From contig JAFYYS010000006.1 in NCBI GenBank assembly GCA_017546025.1, positions 1-64,000 of the forward strand: 64,000 nt of DNA. The letters are read 5' to 3'. Of the stretch, positions 43,101 to 52,625 are shown one piece after another. Every line of letters starts with the position of its first letter. Position 1 is the first letter of the stretch. The notes beneath the pieces were generated by a model. It was not told the origin of the DNA, made no database searches, and saw nothing but the letters and a program-made list of their open reading frames with translations. The position numbers and the translations under genes were made by a program. Source of the DNA: Lachnospiraceae bacterium (GTDB taxonomy: Bacteria; Bacillota; Clostridia; Lachnospirales; Lachnospiraceae).

Positions 43101-43152
43101 TGCAGATATCTGCAAGATATATTATATTATACTCTTTTGACGTTTTCGTCAA
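43101..43152 (-). promoter_or_regulatory. Possible promoter and operator of the LRR-like lipoprotein gene
   Basis: Minus strand TTGACG is followed by two TATAAT boxes (spacers 15 and 20, neither ideal) inside the end of the AI-2E gene. Just downstream, 43101-43114 is a perfect 14-base palindrome TGCAGATATCTGCA that could be an operator. Confidence 0.35.
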
Positions 43153-44572
43153 CATCAATTCTGTCATCTCTTTCAACCGGCGCAGCTACAGCATCCGCAC
43201 CCATTCCGGCAAGAACGGCACCGGGTGTTGAGATATAATTGGACGTATCCTTCGGCAGGTTCTTCTCCTCGAGTCTGACCTCAAGGTAGGACTTCAGGAT
43301 CGAGTAAGCAAGTGCGAAGGTCGGAACCGCTACAAGCATGCCGAGAATGCCCCAGAGATTCGAGAACAGGGTACATGCGAAGAGCACGTAAATCGGCTTC
43401 ATGCCGACCTTCTTGCCGACGATATGCGGATCCAGGTAGTTTCCGTCGAACTGCTGCAGAACAAGGATAAACGCTGCGAAAATCAGGCCGTCAAGCGGGT
43501 GTACGCAGAAAATCAGGACCGCACACGGGATGCCGCCGATGAACGGACCGAAGAACGGAATCACGTTTGTAACGCCGACAACGATACTGACCAGGCCTTT
43601 GTACTGCGCGATGCCTTCGAACCAGATGCCGAGAATGTTTGTGCCGATGAAGCAGATCATTCCGATTACGGCGGAGTCGAGGATCTTGCCGAGGATGGCC
43701 GTCGAGAAGATGCCGTTTGCCTTATGAAGCGTCTGGATTGCAACCTTCGCGGTCTTTCTCGGGAACAGCGCGAAGATGATCTTCTTGATCAGGCCAATCA
43801 GGTACTCCTTATCCTTCATCATATAAATTGCGAAGATCAAACCGATCAACAGGTTGAAGATGATGCGGAGCGTTGTCGTTACGGTGTTCTTCAGTACCGT
43901 AGCGGAAGTATTGATGATATCGGACAGACGGTCTTTTAAGAACTTCTCAATACCCGTCGTAAAGTTCTCAATGATAGGGGTCAGGGCCTCGTCGACGAAT
44001 TTGTTCCGGGAGATCAGCTTCTCCAGGAATTCGCGAAGGTATTTGGCGTAATCCGGAATGTTTTCAAGAAGCGTGCCGATGCTCGCGAGGAATTCCGGGA
44101 TGATTGCCACAAACAGAAGCGTTACAAGCGTGAGCACCATAATGACGGTGATCAGGATGGCAATGCCTCTTGCCCTGCCGCGGATGCGCTTATCACGCTG
44201 CGCTTCCGTCTCGTTCTTCTTCGGCTTGCCGTTTGAAAACATCTTAATGAAGTTTTTCTCGAAGAACCGGACAATCGGGCTCATCAAAAAGGCGATGCAG
44301 AAGCCCCAGATAGCCGGGGCGACAGCCTTTAAAACCCTCTTGATGCCGGTTGCAAAGAAAGGAAGGGAGTGCAAAAGGTAATAGAAAATCAAAGCTCCGG
44401 CAAGCACGATGAATGCTGCCGTAGCCTGTCCCCTGTAAGCACGGGCGCGGGAAAATGAACCTCTGATTCCTTTTCGTTCCCGACGTCTTCTGCCGGGCGC
44501 GAAGTCCTTCGGATTTTCCTCTTCCGCGATTTCTTCCGCTGCTTCCTGCTCTAATAAGATTTCCTCATCCAT
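43127..44572 (-). CDS. AI-2E family transporter
   Basis: 481-residue membrane protein of the PerM/YdiK/TqsA family, with about eight helices. An acidic then Arg-rich N-terminal tail (about 45 residues) is longer than usual. The family's conserved end is visible: VTNVIPFFGPFIGG and DPHIVGKKVGMKPIYVLFA. Members export or exchange small molecules or ions; autoinducer-2 transport cannot be assumed. GGGAGG lies six bases before ATG 44572. Confidence 0.9.
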   Translation of the reverse strand: MDEEILLEQEAAEEIAEEENPKDFAPGRRRRERKGIRGSFSRARAYRGQATAAFIVLAGALIFYYLLHSLPFFATGIKRVLKAVAPAIWGFCIAFLMSPIVRFFEKNFIKMFSNGKPKKNETEAQRDKRIRGRARGIAILITVIMVLTLVTLLFVAIIPEFLASIGTLLENIPDYAKYLREFLEKLISRNKFVDEALTPIIENFTTGIEKFLKDRLSDIINTSATVLKNTVTTTLRIIFNLLIGLIFAIYMMKDKEYLIGLIKKIIFALFPRKTAKVAIQTLHKANGIFSTAILGKILDSAVIGMICFIGTNILGIWFEGIAQYKGLVSIVVGVTNVIPFFGPFIGGIPCAVLIFCVHPLDGLIFAAFILVLQQFDGNYLDPHIVGKKVGMKPIYVLFACTLFSNLWGILGMLVAVPTFALAYSILKSYLEVRLEEKNLPKDTSNYISTPGAVLAGMGADAVAAPVERDDRIDVDENVKRV

Positions 44573-44623
44573 AACTTCCTCCCTTGCCGCCAAAGCGGCA
44601 CTTACGCGTCACCGGGTTTCGTT

Positions 44624-45268
44624 TTATGCCCAGGGATCCGCTTCCTTAGCCGTACGGATTCCCATCAAAAGACCCTGCCAGGAATAGATGAACCATTCGC
44701 CGGTGGAAGGCTTTGTTCTGAGCGTAACCTTGCGGTCGTTGTCCGCACCGCCGCTCGGAATGTAAAGGCTTACATAGCCCTCCTTCGAATTGTCGTAGCT
44801 GTACGGATTATCGTGTACCGTAACCGTAAGCGGAAGCGACGGCGTATAGTTGTTCTCGGGCGTAGCGCCCTTGAAGTAGGACCGAACCGTATAACGGCCG
44901 CCCTCCATGAACTGCGTCTTAATCAGCTGGACATCCCTTACGGCAACCGAATCGGGGCCGTTCAGGTAGTCGATCATCGCTTCACACTGCTCGGGAAAAT
45001 CCGCATAGACATTGAGCGCCAGGACCGCCAGTGCAGCCGTTTCGAAATAATCCTTCGGATTCTTCTGCACGGCCTTCAGTTCCTCTAACGTTACCGGAAG
45101 CGAGTCGTAAGTGAACACACGCGTCGTCAGATGATAGTTCTTAATCGAATCGTTGACTTCCTTCGCCGCCGTGCCGGTGACCTTGCTCTCAACTTTGTTC
45201 ACAAGGCTGTTCGTCTCGCTTTTGATAATCTGTTCCGTTCTCTTCAGAATGTCGCCCAATAAGCCCAT
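44624..45268 (-). CDS. Conserved protein of unknown function, DUF6935-like
   Basis: 214-residue soluble protein. An amphipathic N-terminal helix (LLGDILKRTEQIIKSE) precedes a globular domain with QLIKTQFMEGGRYTVRSYF and a C-terminal SWQGLLMGIRTAKEADPWA. I associate it with DUF6935, but with modest certainty. It follows the SPFH gene of the Ydj-like operon by 85 bases on the same strand and may share its transcript through a weak terminator. GGGAGA precedes ATG 45268. Confidence 0.7.
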   Translation of the reverse strand: MGLLGDILKRTEQIIKSETNSLVNKVESKVTGTAAKEVNDSIKNYHLTTRVFTYDSLPVTLEELKAVQKNPKDYFETAALAVLALNVYADFPEQCEAMIDYLNGPDSVAVRDVQLIKTQFMEGGRYTVRSYFKGATPENNYTPSLPLTVTVHDNPYSYDNSKEGYVSLYIPSGGADNDRKVTLRTKPSTGEWFIYSWQGLLMGIRTAKEADPWA

Positions 45269-45284
45269 GATAATCTCCCGAAAA

Positions 45285-45321
45285 AACAAGTTACCGGGAA
45301 CGCCGCCGAAGCAGCGTTCCC
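45285..45321 (-). terminator. Hairpin after the SPFH gene
   Basis: Stem GGGAACGC/GCGTTCCC; TTGTTTTTT begins seven bases later on the minus strand. It could lower transcription into the next gene. Confidence 0.55.
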
Positions 45322-45353
45322 GTCTTCATCAAATTTCAATCAACCGAAAGGCC

Positions 45354-46649
45354 TTAGAAAGGCTTGCCGCACTGCGGGCAGAACTTCACAACGGCGCCTT
45401 CGGGTACTTCGTAACCGCATGCCGCGCAAATCTGCTTCTGCGGAGCGGGCTTCTTCGTACCGCAGTTGGTACAGAAGTTGCCGTTCACTTCGGTGCCGCA
45501 CTCAGGACAGGTCCAGGTGCCGGCCGGAGCGGGCTTCTTCGTGCCGCAGTTGGTACAGAAGTTACCGTTAACCTGCGTGCCGCATTCCGGACAGGTCCAG
45601 CCGCCTGCTGCTGCCTGCGGAGCTGCCTGAGGCTGCTGCTGAGCGCCCATAGCGTAAAGGTTGGCTGCGTTCTGAGCGCCGCCCATGCCGTTTACAAGAC
45701 CTACACCCATAAGACCGGCTGCTGCGCCGTTCGGGTTCTTCGCTGCTGCCACAACTGCCTCTGCCTGAGCGCCGATCGTAACGGCAGCGCCCATCGTAGG
45801 ATCGCGGTACATAGCGTTCTTCTGAGCCGTCTTGATCATCTCGGCGTCTTCCTCGGGAAGCGTAACGGTGCCGAGCGCTACGTTTACAACGGTAAGGCCG
45901 CGGAAGCTGCCCCACTTTGCGCTGAGTGCCTCGTTCATGGCAACCTCAAGGTCGGTGTTGTGCGCGATGATCTGGTTCGGACGAAGCTCCATATCGGAAA
46001 GCTTTGCAAGAGCGGGCTGCAGGGCGCTGATGAACTCGGTCTTCAGCATATTGTCAAGCTCGCTTCTTCTGTATTCGCCGGTAACATTTCCGCAAACGTT
46101 CGTGTAGAACAGAAGCGGGTCGGCGATACGGTAGGAGTAAACACCTGCACAGCGGAGGGATACGTCTACGTCAAGACCGATCTTGGAGTCAACAACACGG
46201 AACGGAACCGGATTCGGAGTACCGAATTTGTTGTCCAGGATTTCCTTGGTGTTGAAGTAGTAAACTCTCTGATCCTTACCGGTGTCGCCGCCGTAAGCGA
46301 AACGCTTTCCGATGGTCTTGAAGGTGTTCAGAATGCCCTGTCCGAGGCCGCCGGTGAAGATGCTCGGCTCCGTGGAAGAATCCCAGGTGAATTCACCGGG
46401 CTCTGCACAGAACTCAACTACCTTACCCTGCTCAACGATGATCATGGCCTGGCCGTCTGCAACAGCGATGCCGGAACCGTTGGAAATGATATTGTCATTG
46501 CCCTTCGTGTTGGAAGAACGGCTTCCAATCTGCTTCTGGCCCTTGGTAACAAGAACGTCCTTGTCCATGGCTTCGCAGTAGAAGAATTCCTTCCACTGAT
46601 CCGCAAGCGTACCGCCTGCCGCACCCAATAAAGCTTTAATAAGTCCCAT
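45354..46649 (-). CDS. SPFH-domain protein with C-terminal zinc ribbons (YdjI-like)
   Basis: 431-residue protein with an SPFH/virion-core-like domain (about residues 20-290, VFGxxx-free; PFRVVDSKIGLDVDVSLRC) and an Ala/Gly linker. The C-terminus carries three zinc ribbons (CPEC/CTNC twice, then CAAC/CPQC). Bacillus YdjI shares this design and works with a PspA-type membrane stress system (family knowledge). Here it is the third gene of an operon with a zinc-ribbon membrane protein and a truncated TPM protein. No pspA is in the window. Confidence 0.87.
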   Translation of the reverse strand: MGLIKALLGAAGGTLADQWKEFFYCEAMDKDVLVTKGQKQIGSRSSNTKGNDNIISNGSGIAVADGQAMIIVEQGKVVEFCAEPGEFTWDSSTEPSIFTGGLGQGILNTFKTIGKRFAYGGDTGKDQRVYYFNTKEILDNKFGTPNPVPFRVVDSKIGLDVDVSLRCAGVYSYRIADPLLFYTNVCGNVTGEYRRSELDNMLKTEFISALQPALAKLSDMELRPNQIIAHNTDLEVAMNEALSAKWGSFRGLTVVNVALGTVTLPEEDAEMIKTAQKNAMYRDPTMGAAVTIGAQAEAVVAAAKNPNGAAAGLMGVGLVNGMGGAQNAANLYAMGAQQQPQAAPQAAAGGWTCPECGTQVNGNFCTNCGTKKPAPAGTWTCPECGTEVNGNFCTNCGTKKPAPQKQICAACGYEVPEGAVVKFCPQCGKPF

Positions 46650-46676
46650 AGTAAATAATCTCCTTTCAAAATCAAA

Positions 46677-47063
46677 CTATGAATTAGTTTGTTTTCTGGT
46701 TCGTTTTTCTTCTGTGCGAAGGAAACGGTCCTCGTTGACGCGCATCTTCAGGGTTTCCTTCTTCACATAATTTGCGGCATTGCGCGACCGGTGCACGTTC
46801 TTCATGCCGGCCTGCATGGCGCTTGTCGCAATCAGGGCGATAATCAGTCCGATAACGGCCGCAATCACGAATTTCTTAATGTAGAAGCCCGCGTCTCTGT
46901 TCGCGCCCGAGGAACTAGATGTCGTTCCGGAATATGGATCCGGATTCACATCCTCCGGACTGATCCGTACTGTCTCCGCTTCCGCCGTCCTTACCGGTTT
47001 TAAGAAAGAGACAAATGTGAAGGCCAGTGCGAGCAGACACAGTACCGTAATCAATTTCTTCAT
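46677..47063 (-). CDS. Short membrane protein, TPM-domain protein lacking the TPM domain
   Basis: 128-residue protein: signal peptide (about 1-28), a short Ser-rich extracellular stretch, one membrane helix (FVIAAVIGLIIALIATSAM) and a basic tail with NAANYVKKETLKM. Helix and tail closely resemble the end of TPM (YgcG/YdjH-like) proteins found between the same neighbours in other Clostridia, but the TPM domain of about 130 residues is missing and the extracellular part is only some 25 residues. GGAGG precedes ATG 47063. Confidence 0.75.
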   Translation of the reverse strand: MKKLITVLCLLALAFTFVSFLKPVRTAEAETVRISPEDVNPDPYSGTTSSSSGANRDAGFYIKKFVIAAVIGLIIALIATSAMQAGMKNVHRSRNAANYVKKETLKMRVNEDRFLRTEEKRTRKQTNS

Positions 47064-47073
47064 GCCGCACCTC

Positions 47074-48138
47074 CTACAGTAAGCACAGTAACGTGCCGAG
47101 GATTACCGTCACCGCACCGAGGATGCCGAAGAAGTAAGCACGCTTGCGCTGCTTGCTGACGGGAAGCTCTCCCACCATCTTTCCGGTCTGTCCGTTGATT
47201 GCGTATCGGTAGTCCCTGCCGCCGTACCGGCAGTTGATAATGTAAACGGGCAGGAGCACGTACCGTACGGACGGATTCAAAAGCCGCAGGTCCTCGGACG
47301 CTTTCTTCACGTTCGTGTAACCGCTTGCCGTGCCGCGGAACGTGTCCGTCGTGCTTTGCATCATCAGTTCTTCCGCTCTTCCGATGGCATTATCGGGGTC
47401 CTGGTCGAAACGGTCCGCCAGATATCCGGACAGGTACGCCGTCTGGAATTCCACAACCTCATCGAAATTGTAAGGTCCCAAGGATTCCATCAGCTCGTCG
47501 TCCATCTTCGCCGCGCCGTCGACAGGGACATTGGCAAAGGACAGCTGCCCTTCCCGCATCAGCCTGTAGTAGGAAGTCTGCTCGACCCGGTCGTTTCCGT
47601 CGTCGAACCTTTTGACCTTCTCGGCGTCGAACGCGATCGAACCGTCCACGGTTCCGTCAAACAGCCAGAAGGGTACGTAGATTCCCTGTACTTCCCGAAC
47701 GCGCCTGTCGGTCAGGAAATCTCTCGGAAGGAGCTTCTTTCCTTTGCCGAAGGAATCCACGATTTCCTTCATGCGCTCCTTCGTGATTTTGAACGGAATC
47801 ACCCCGTTCGGGGTAAGCCCTCCGTCAAAGGCGTCGTTGATGACCACTTCGCTGTCGCAATACGGACAGTGGGTGGCTGCGGTCGTTCCGTCCGTCAGAA
47901 TCTCCGCGCCGCACGATTTACAGATGTAAACCTTGGCGTTGGCATTCGCGTTGGGCTTCAGGGCCGCCTTGTAATCTCCCCAGTCGAAAGCTGTCCGGGT
48001 CGCCTGTCCGGCGCCCTTTGCTTCCATCTCGGAGACGTCGTAAGTGTTGCCGCACGATGCGCAGGCGAGCTTTCCGCTTGACGCACTGTACTGCAGTGCC
48101 GAACCGCAGGCAGGGCACTTATAAAACGTATTGTCCAT
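47074..48138 (-). CDS. TFIIB-type zinc-ribbon membrane protein (YdjG-like)
   Basis: 354-residue protein. Zinc ribbons at the N-terminus (CPAC/CASC) and near residue 75 (CKSC/CPYC) precede a conserved domain (GVIPFKITKERMKEIV, GIYVPFWLFDG) and one C-terminal membrane helix. It matches the first gene of the Bacillus ydjGHI-like set. The ribosome site is weak (AGGA next to ATG 48138). A promoter about 55 bases upstream starts the operon. Confidence 0.82.
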   Translation of the reverse strand: MDNTFYKCPACGSALQYSASSGKLACASCGNTYDVSEMEAKGAGQATRTAFDWGDYKAALKPNANANAKVYICKSCGAEILTDGTTAATHCPYCDSEVVINDAFDGGLTPNGVIPFKITKERMKEIVDSFGKGKKLLPRDFLTDRRVREVQGIYVPFWLFDGTVDGSIAFDAEKVKRFDDGNDRVEQTSYYRLMREGQLSFANVPVDGAAKMDDELMESLGPYNFDEVVEFQTAYLSGYLADRFDQDPDNAIGRAEELMMQSTTDTFRGTASGYTNVKKASEDLRLLNPSVRYVLLPVYIINCRYGGRDYRYAINGQTGKMVGELPVSKQRKRAYFFGILGAVTVILGTLLCLL

Positions 48139-48192
48139 TCCTGCCGCAAGTCCCCCTTTCCGAGGTCGTTAGCCCCTGATAATGGTAAGTCA

Positions 48193-48221
48193 ATTTTACC
48201 AAAAAGATTTTCATAATTCAA
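48193..48221 (-). promoter_or_regulatory. Promoter of the Ydj-like operon
   Basis: Minus strand TTGAAT, 17-base spacer, TAAAAT, identical boxes to 39565-39593. Confidence 0.6.
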
Positions 48222-48347
48222 CCATAATCCGACAGGAATTATGACTTTTTGGTGTCTTTTCGGAAAATGACACGGACACCCCTTTACAATCCGTCTTCTT
48301 TGCCGAAAATTCAGTCAAAATCCGCTGTTTTTTGGGACTGATTTCTC

Positions 48348-48377
48348 TTGACACGGGAAGAGGGGAAACACTATAAT
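48348..48377 (+). promoter_or_regulatory. Promoter of the BMP transporter operon
   Basis: TTGACA, 18-base spacer, TATAAT, 68 bases before the ATG. Confidence 0.75.
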
Positions 48378-48445
48378 CAAGGTATGGAACGGGATAAAGC
48401 ATCCTCATTTTCCACAAAAATCTAAACGCAAAAGGAGACACTATC

Positions 48446-49660
48446 ATGAAGAAGTTTCTCGCATTGCTCCTTTCTGTCGTTATGGTTCTTTCGCTCGCAT
48501 CCTGCGGCTCGAAAAAGGACAGCGACAAAGGCAGCGACGACTACAAGGACATCAAGGTCGGTTTGATCTGTCTGCACAATGAGCAGTCCACCTACGACAA
48601 AAACTTCATCGACGCCATGACTCAGGCATGTAAGGACCTCGGCATTCCCGAGAGCCGCATGATCATCGTGACCGGCATCGACGAGAGCAGCGCCTGCTAC
48701 GAGGCCGCTAAGGACCTGGTAGACCGCGGATGCAACATCATTTTTGCCGACTCCTTCGGCCATGAGGATTTCATGATCCAGGCCGCTAAGGAATTCCCGA
48801 AGGTTCAGTTCTGTCATGCCACCGGCACGAAGGCTCATACCGAGGGTCTTTCCAACTATCACAACGCATTTGCCAGCATTTACGAAGGCCGTTACGCAGC
48901 AGGTGTTGCCGCAGGTCTTAAGCTGAACGAAATGATTTCTTCCGGTAAGATTACCGCTGACAAGGCCGTTATGGGTTATGTAGGCGCTTACACCTACGCA
49001 GAGGTTATTTCCGGTTACACCTCCTTCTATCTCGGCGCTAAGTCCGTATGTCCCAGCGTTACCATGAAGGTACAGTTCACCGGTTCCTGGTATGATGAGA
49101 CCGCTGAGAAGGAAGCAGCTGAGAAGCTGATGAATTCCGGCTGCGTACTGATCAGCCAGCATGCAGACTCCATGGGTGCTCCTACCGCTTGTGAGAAGGC
49201 CGGCGTTCCGGACGTTTCCTACAACGGTTCCACCGTTTCTTCCTGCCCGAACACCTTCATCGTTTCCTCCAGAATCAACTGGGCTCCTTACTACAAATAC
49301 GTAATCAATTGCGTAAAGGACGGCAAGGCCATCCCGGCTGACTGGACCGGCGGTTTCGCAGAAGGTTCCGTTGAGCTTTCCGAGATCAACGACAAGGCTG
49401 CCGCAGCAGGCACCAAGGAGAAGGTTAACGCGGTTGTTGAAGACCTGAAGAAGGGCAACATCAAAGTATTCTCCACCGATACGTTCACCGTTGGCGGCGC
49501 AAAGCTTACCACCTATCTTGCCGACATCGATACCGATGTACAGTACACCGGTGATACCGAAGTCATCAAGGACGGTTACTTCCATGAGTCCGAATTCAGA
49601 AGCGCTCCTGCTTTCGATCTCCAGATTGACGGCATTGAACTTCTGAACTCCAAGTACTAA
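48446..49660 (+). CDS. BMP-family substrate-binding lipoprotein
   Basis: 404-residue surface lipoprotein that captures ligand for the ABC importer encoded next. Lipobox LASC at residue 20 and a charged linker precede a PnrA/Med-type fold (VGLICLHNEQSTYDKNFIDA, NIIFADSFGHEDFM). Family members bind purine nucleosides or related compounds; the exact ligand is inferred only. AAAGGAG lies nine bases before the ATG. A hairpin after the gene probably lets it be made in excess over the membrane parts. Confidence 0.92.
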   Translation: MKKFLALLLSVVMVLSLASCGSKKDSDKGSDDYKDIKVGLICLHNEQSTYDKNFIDAMTQACKDLGIPESRMIIVTGIDESSACYEAAKDLVDRGCNIIFADSFGHEDFMIQAAKEFPKVQFCHATGTKAHTEGLSNYHNAFASIYEGRYAAGVAAGLKLNEMISSGKITADKAVMGYVGAYTYAEVISGYTSFYLGAKSVCPSVTMKVQFTGSWYDETAEKEAAEKLMNSGCVLISQHADSMGAPTACEKAGVPDVSYNGSTVSSCPNTFIVSSRINWAPYYKYVINCVKDGKAIPADWTGGFAEGSVELSEINDKAAAAGTKEKVNAVVEDLKKGNIKVFSTDTFTVGGAKLTTYLADIDTDVQYTGDTEVIKDGYFHESEFRSAPAFDLQIDGIELLNSKY

Positions 49661-49723
49661 AGAACGTTCCGCCCGTTTGCAGACTGTTTCCGCCAAGCCG
49701 GAAATAACAGAAAGCTAATAACC

Positions 49724-49760
49724 TCAGCGGGGCCCGAAAGTGCCCCGCTGATATTTGTTT
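49724..49760 (+). terminator. Partial terminator between binding protein and ATPase genes
   Basis: Ten-base stem TCAGCGGGGC/GCCCCGCTGA with an 8-base loop, then TATTTGTTT. Likely attenuates rather than ends the operon. Confidence 0.65.
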
Positions 49761-49800
49761 CAATGAAGCATTCGAAGTAATTCGACAGGAGGACTCCGAC

Positions 49801-51426
49801 GTGAGTGCAGTTCCCGCCATTGAATTAAAAGGCATTACCAAAACCTTCGGCGACGTGGTCGCCAACGAGGATGTCGATCTTTCCGTATACCGCGGCGAGA
49901 TTCTCTCGATTCTCGGAGAGAACGGCAGCGGCAAAACAACTCTGATGAATATGATTTCCGGCATCTACTATCCCGACGCCGGCCATATCTTCATCGACGG
50001 GGAGGAGGTTCTGATCCGCTCTCCGAAAGACGCATTCCGCTATAAAATCGGAATGATTCATCAGCACTTTAAGCTGATTGATGTATTCACCGCAACCGAG
50101 AATATCGTTCTCGGTCTTTCGGACGGCCGCTATGACATCGCGGCTTACGAACAGCGCGTAAAAGAAATCTGCGAACGTTACGGGTTCACACTTGACCCCG
50201 CTAAGAAAATATATGATATGTCGGTTTCGGAAAAGCAGACCGTTGAAATCATCAAGGTGCTGTTCCGCGGCGCTGACATTCTGATTCTCGACGAGCCGAC
50301 CGCCGTTTTGACGCCGCAGGAGACCGACCGTCTCTTCGACGTGTTGCGGCACATGCGCGACGACGGCAAAGCCATCATCATCATTACGCACAAGCTGCAT
50401 GAGGTGCTCTCGCTTTCCGACCGCGTTTCCGTTTTGTGCAAGGGCCGCTATGTCGGCACCGTGAAGACGGCTGAAACCAACGAGAACAAGCTTACCGAAA
50501 TGATGGTAGGCGCCAAGGTGGATCTGAACATCCACCGCAGTGATCCTGTCAATCCGACCCCCAGACTTACGGTCAAGGGGCTTAACTGTTATAACGAAGA
50601 CAACCTTCCCGTGCTTAAAAACATCGAATTCACCGCAAACGGCGGCGAGATTCTCGGCATCGCGGGAATTGCCGGAAGCGGCCAGCGTGAACTTCTCGAA
50701 TCGATTGCGGGCTTACAGCCCATCGCAACCGGTGACATCACCTACCACGACCCGAACGGCAAGGACGAAAACCTCCGGAACAAATCCCCGAGGCAGATCC
50801 GCGAGCTCGGCGTCCGCCTGTCATTTGTCCCGGAAGACCGTCTCGGCATGGGACTTGTCGGCAACATGGGCATCATCGACAACATGATGCTTCGAAGTTA
50901 CCGGAAGGGCCGCGGCCTGTTTCTGAACCGTTCCACGCCGGCTTCCCTGGCGGAGCGGATCATCGACGAGCTGCAGGTTGTCACGCCCGATGCGAAGACC
51001 CCCGTCAGACGTCTGTCGGGCGGTAATGTGCAAAAGGTTCTGGTCGGCCGTGAAATCGCTTCCGCGCCGACCGTGCTGATGGTTGCTTATCCGGTCAGAG
51101 GCCTTGACATCAACTCCTCATTTACCATCTACCGGCTGTTAAATGAGCAGAAGGAACGCGGCACCGCCGTCATTTTCGTTGGTGAGGACCTGGACGTTCT
51201 GATTGAGCTTTGCGACCGGATCATCGTATTGAGTTCCGGCGCAATTTCCGGCGTCGTGGACCCGAGAGTGCAGCCGGTCGGCATGAGCATGAAGGAAGAA
51301 ATCGGTCTTCTGATGACGAAGAAGGCAGATACCGTGGCAAATGCCACACCCGCCGACACCGCAGCGGTAATTGAAGCTGCTGCCACCGCAGCCGAAGAAG
51401 GAAAGAAGGAGGACGGACAGCAATGA
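49801..51426 (+). CDS. Double-domain ABC transporter ATPase (nucleoside importer type)
   Basis: 541-residue ATPase with two nucleotide-binding domains, as in RbsA/NupO-type importers. Domain 1: Walker A GENGSGKTT, an unusual signature MSVSEKQ and Walker B LILDEPT. Domain 2: a Walker A-like GIAGSGQRE, signature LSGGNVQK and Walker B LMVAYPVRGLD in which the glutamate is lost, typical for this subfamily. A GTG start has AGGAGG eight bases upstream. An Ala-rich tail ends in an ATGA overlap with the permease gene. Confidence 0.92.
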   Translation: MSAVPAIELKGITKTFGDVVANEDVDLSVYRGEILSILGENGSGKTTLMNMISGIYYPDAGHIFIDGEEVLIRSPKDAFRYKIGMIHQHFKLIDVFTATENIVLGLSDGRYDIAAYEQRVKEICERYGFTLDPAKKIYDMSVSEKQTVEIIKVLFRGADILILDEPTAVLTPQETDRLFDVLRHMRDDGKAIIIITHKLHEVLSLSDRVSVLCKGRYVGTVKTAETNENKLTEMMVGAKVDLNIHRSDPVNPTPRLTVKGLNCYNEDNLPVLKNIEFTANGGEILGIAGIAGSGQRELLESIAGLQPIATGDITYHDPNGKDENLRNKSPRQIRELGVRLSFVPEDRLGMGLVGNMGIIDNMMLRSYRKGRGLFLNRSTPASLAERIIDELQVVTPDAKTPVRRLSGGNVQKVLVGREIASAPTVLMVAYPVRGLDINSSFTIYRLLNEQKERGTAVIFVGEDLDVLIELCDRIIVLSSGAISGVVDPRVQPVGMSMKEEIGLLMTKKADTVANATPADTAAVIEAAATAAEEGKKEDGQQ

Positions 51427-52625
51427 CGACAGAAAAGAAAACAGTCCATGTCCGCGAGCCCTTGTTCCACCTGGCCAAGCGGGATAACATGTCTCGTCCC
51501 AAGGCGCTTCTCATCCGCCTGATTGCCATCGTCGCCGGCCTTCTGATTACATGTATCTTCGGTTACATGATTATCGGCTGGACGCCGTATGATATTCTGA
51601 GCACCTTCCGGGAAGGCACCTTCGGTACCTCAAACCGGATCTGGTCACTTTTCGAGAGCACTGCGATTCTGTTGCTGCTTTCGCTTGCCGTGACACCGGC
51701 CTTTCGAATGCGCTTTTGGAACATCGGAGCAGAAGGTCAGGCTCTGGTTTCCTGCCTGGTGACCGGCGCCGTCATGATGAAGCTCGGCGACAAGGTTCCC
51801 AACCCCGTGCTCATCCTGATTGCCCTTGTTTCGGCAGTTGCCGTCGGCGCCCTGTGGGCACTGATTCCCGCCGTTTTCAAGGCCTTCTGGAATACGAATG
51901 AGACGCTGTTCACCCTGATGATGAACTATGTCGCAGCGCAGATCACGTCCTACTACGTATACATCTGGTCCACACCGAAGGGCTCCGGCCATGTCGGCGT
52001 CATCAACCAGAATACGCAGGCCGGCTGGCTTACCGAGCTTGCCGGGCAGAAATATCTGCTGACGATTCTGATTGCCGTCGTGATGACATTTATCTCGTAC
52101 ATCTACCTGAATTACTGCAAGCACGGCTATGAAATCTCCGTTGTCGGCGAAAGCGAGAAGACCGCACGCTACATCGGCATTAACGTGAAGACCGTAATTC
52201 TCCGGACCATGATCATCTCCGGTGCGATTTGCGGCCTGACCGGCTTTTTGATTGTTGCAGGCGCCGACCACACGTTCATCAAGGATTCCGTCGGCGGCCT
52301 TGGATTTACCGCCATCATGGTTTCCTGGCTTGCCAAGTTTAACCCGATTGCGATGACATTCTTTGCATTTCTCATCGCCTTTTTGGAGAAGGGCGCGAAG
52401 GAAGTCACGACGCAGACCCGTCTCGATTCGTCCTTTGCGAGCATCGTTGTCGGCCTCGTGATTTTCTGCATCATCGGATGTGAGTTCTTCATCAACTACT
52501 CCATCCGTTTCCACAAGAAAGAAAAGAAGCCGGCGGAGGCTCCGCCTGAGCCGGAAGCCGAACCGGCCGAAGAGACGGAACCCGAAAATAAGCCCGAAGC
52601 GGCAGAAGAGGAGGCGCAGTCATGA
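51423..52625 (+). CDS. ABC permease 1 (NupP-like)
   Basis: 400-residue inner-membrane permease with about ten helices, branched-chain/ribose type (ITSYYVYIW, YGYEISVVGESEKTARYIGIN-like loop with VVGESEKTARYIGI). It pairs with the next permease to form the channel. The C-terminal 45 residues are Glu/Pro-rich and cytosolic, longer than usual. Start and stop overlap the flanking genes by four bases each, showing translational coupling. Confidence 0.92.
   Translation: MTTEKKTVHVREPLFHLAKRDNMSRPKALLIRLIAIVAGLLITCIFGYMIIGWTPYDILSTFREGTFGTSNRIWSLFESTAILLLLSLAVTPAFRMRFWNIGAEGQALVSCLVTGAVMMKLGDKVPNPVLILIALVSAVAVGALWALIPAVFKAFWNTNETLFTLMMNYVAAQITSYYVYIWSTPKGSGHVGVINQNTQAGWLTELAGQKYLLTILIAVVMTFISYIYLNYCKHGYEISVVGESEKTARYIGINVKTVILRTMIISGAICGLTGFLIVAGADHTFIKDSVGGLGFTAIMVSWLAKFNPIAMTFFAFLIAFLEKGAKEVTTQTRLDSSFASIVVGLVIFCIIGCEFFINYSIRFHKKEKKPAEAPPEPEAEPAEETEPENKPEAAEEEAQS

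Noticed and set aside
41069..43231. 720-codon plus-strand frame
   Set aside because: Opposite the LRR-like lipoprotein gene, crossing its repeat region and the next gene's end; Arg/Val-rich and without motifs.
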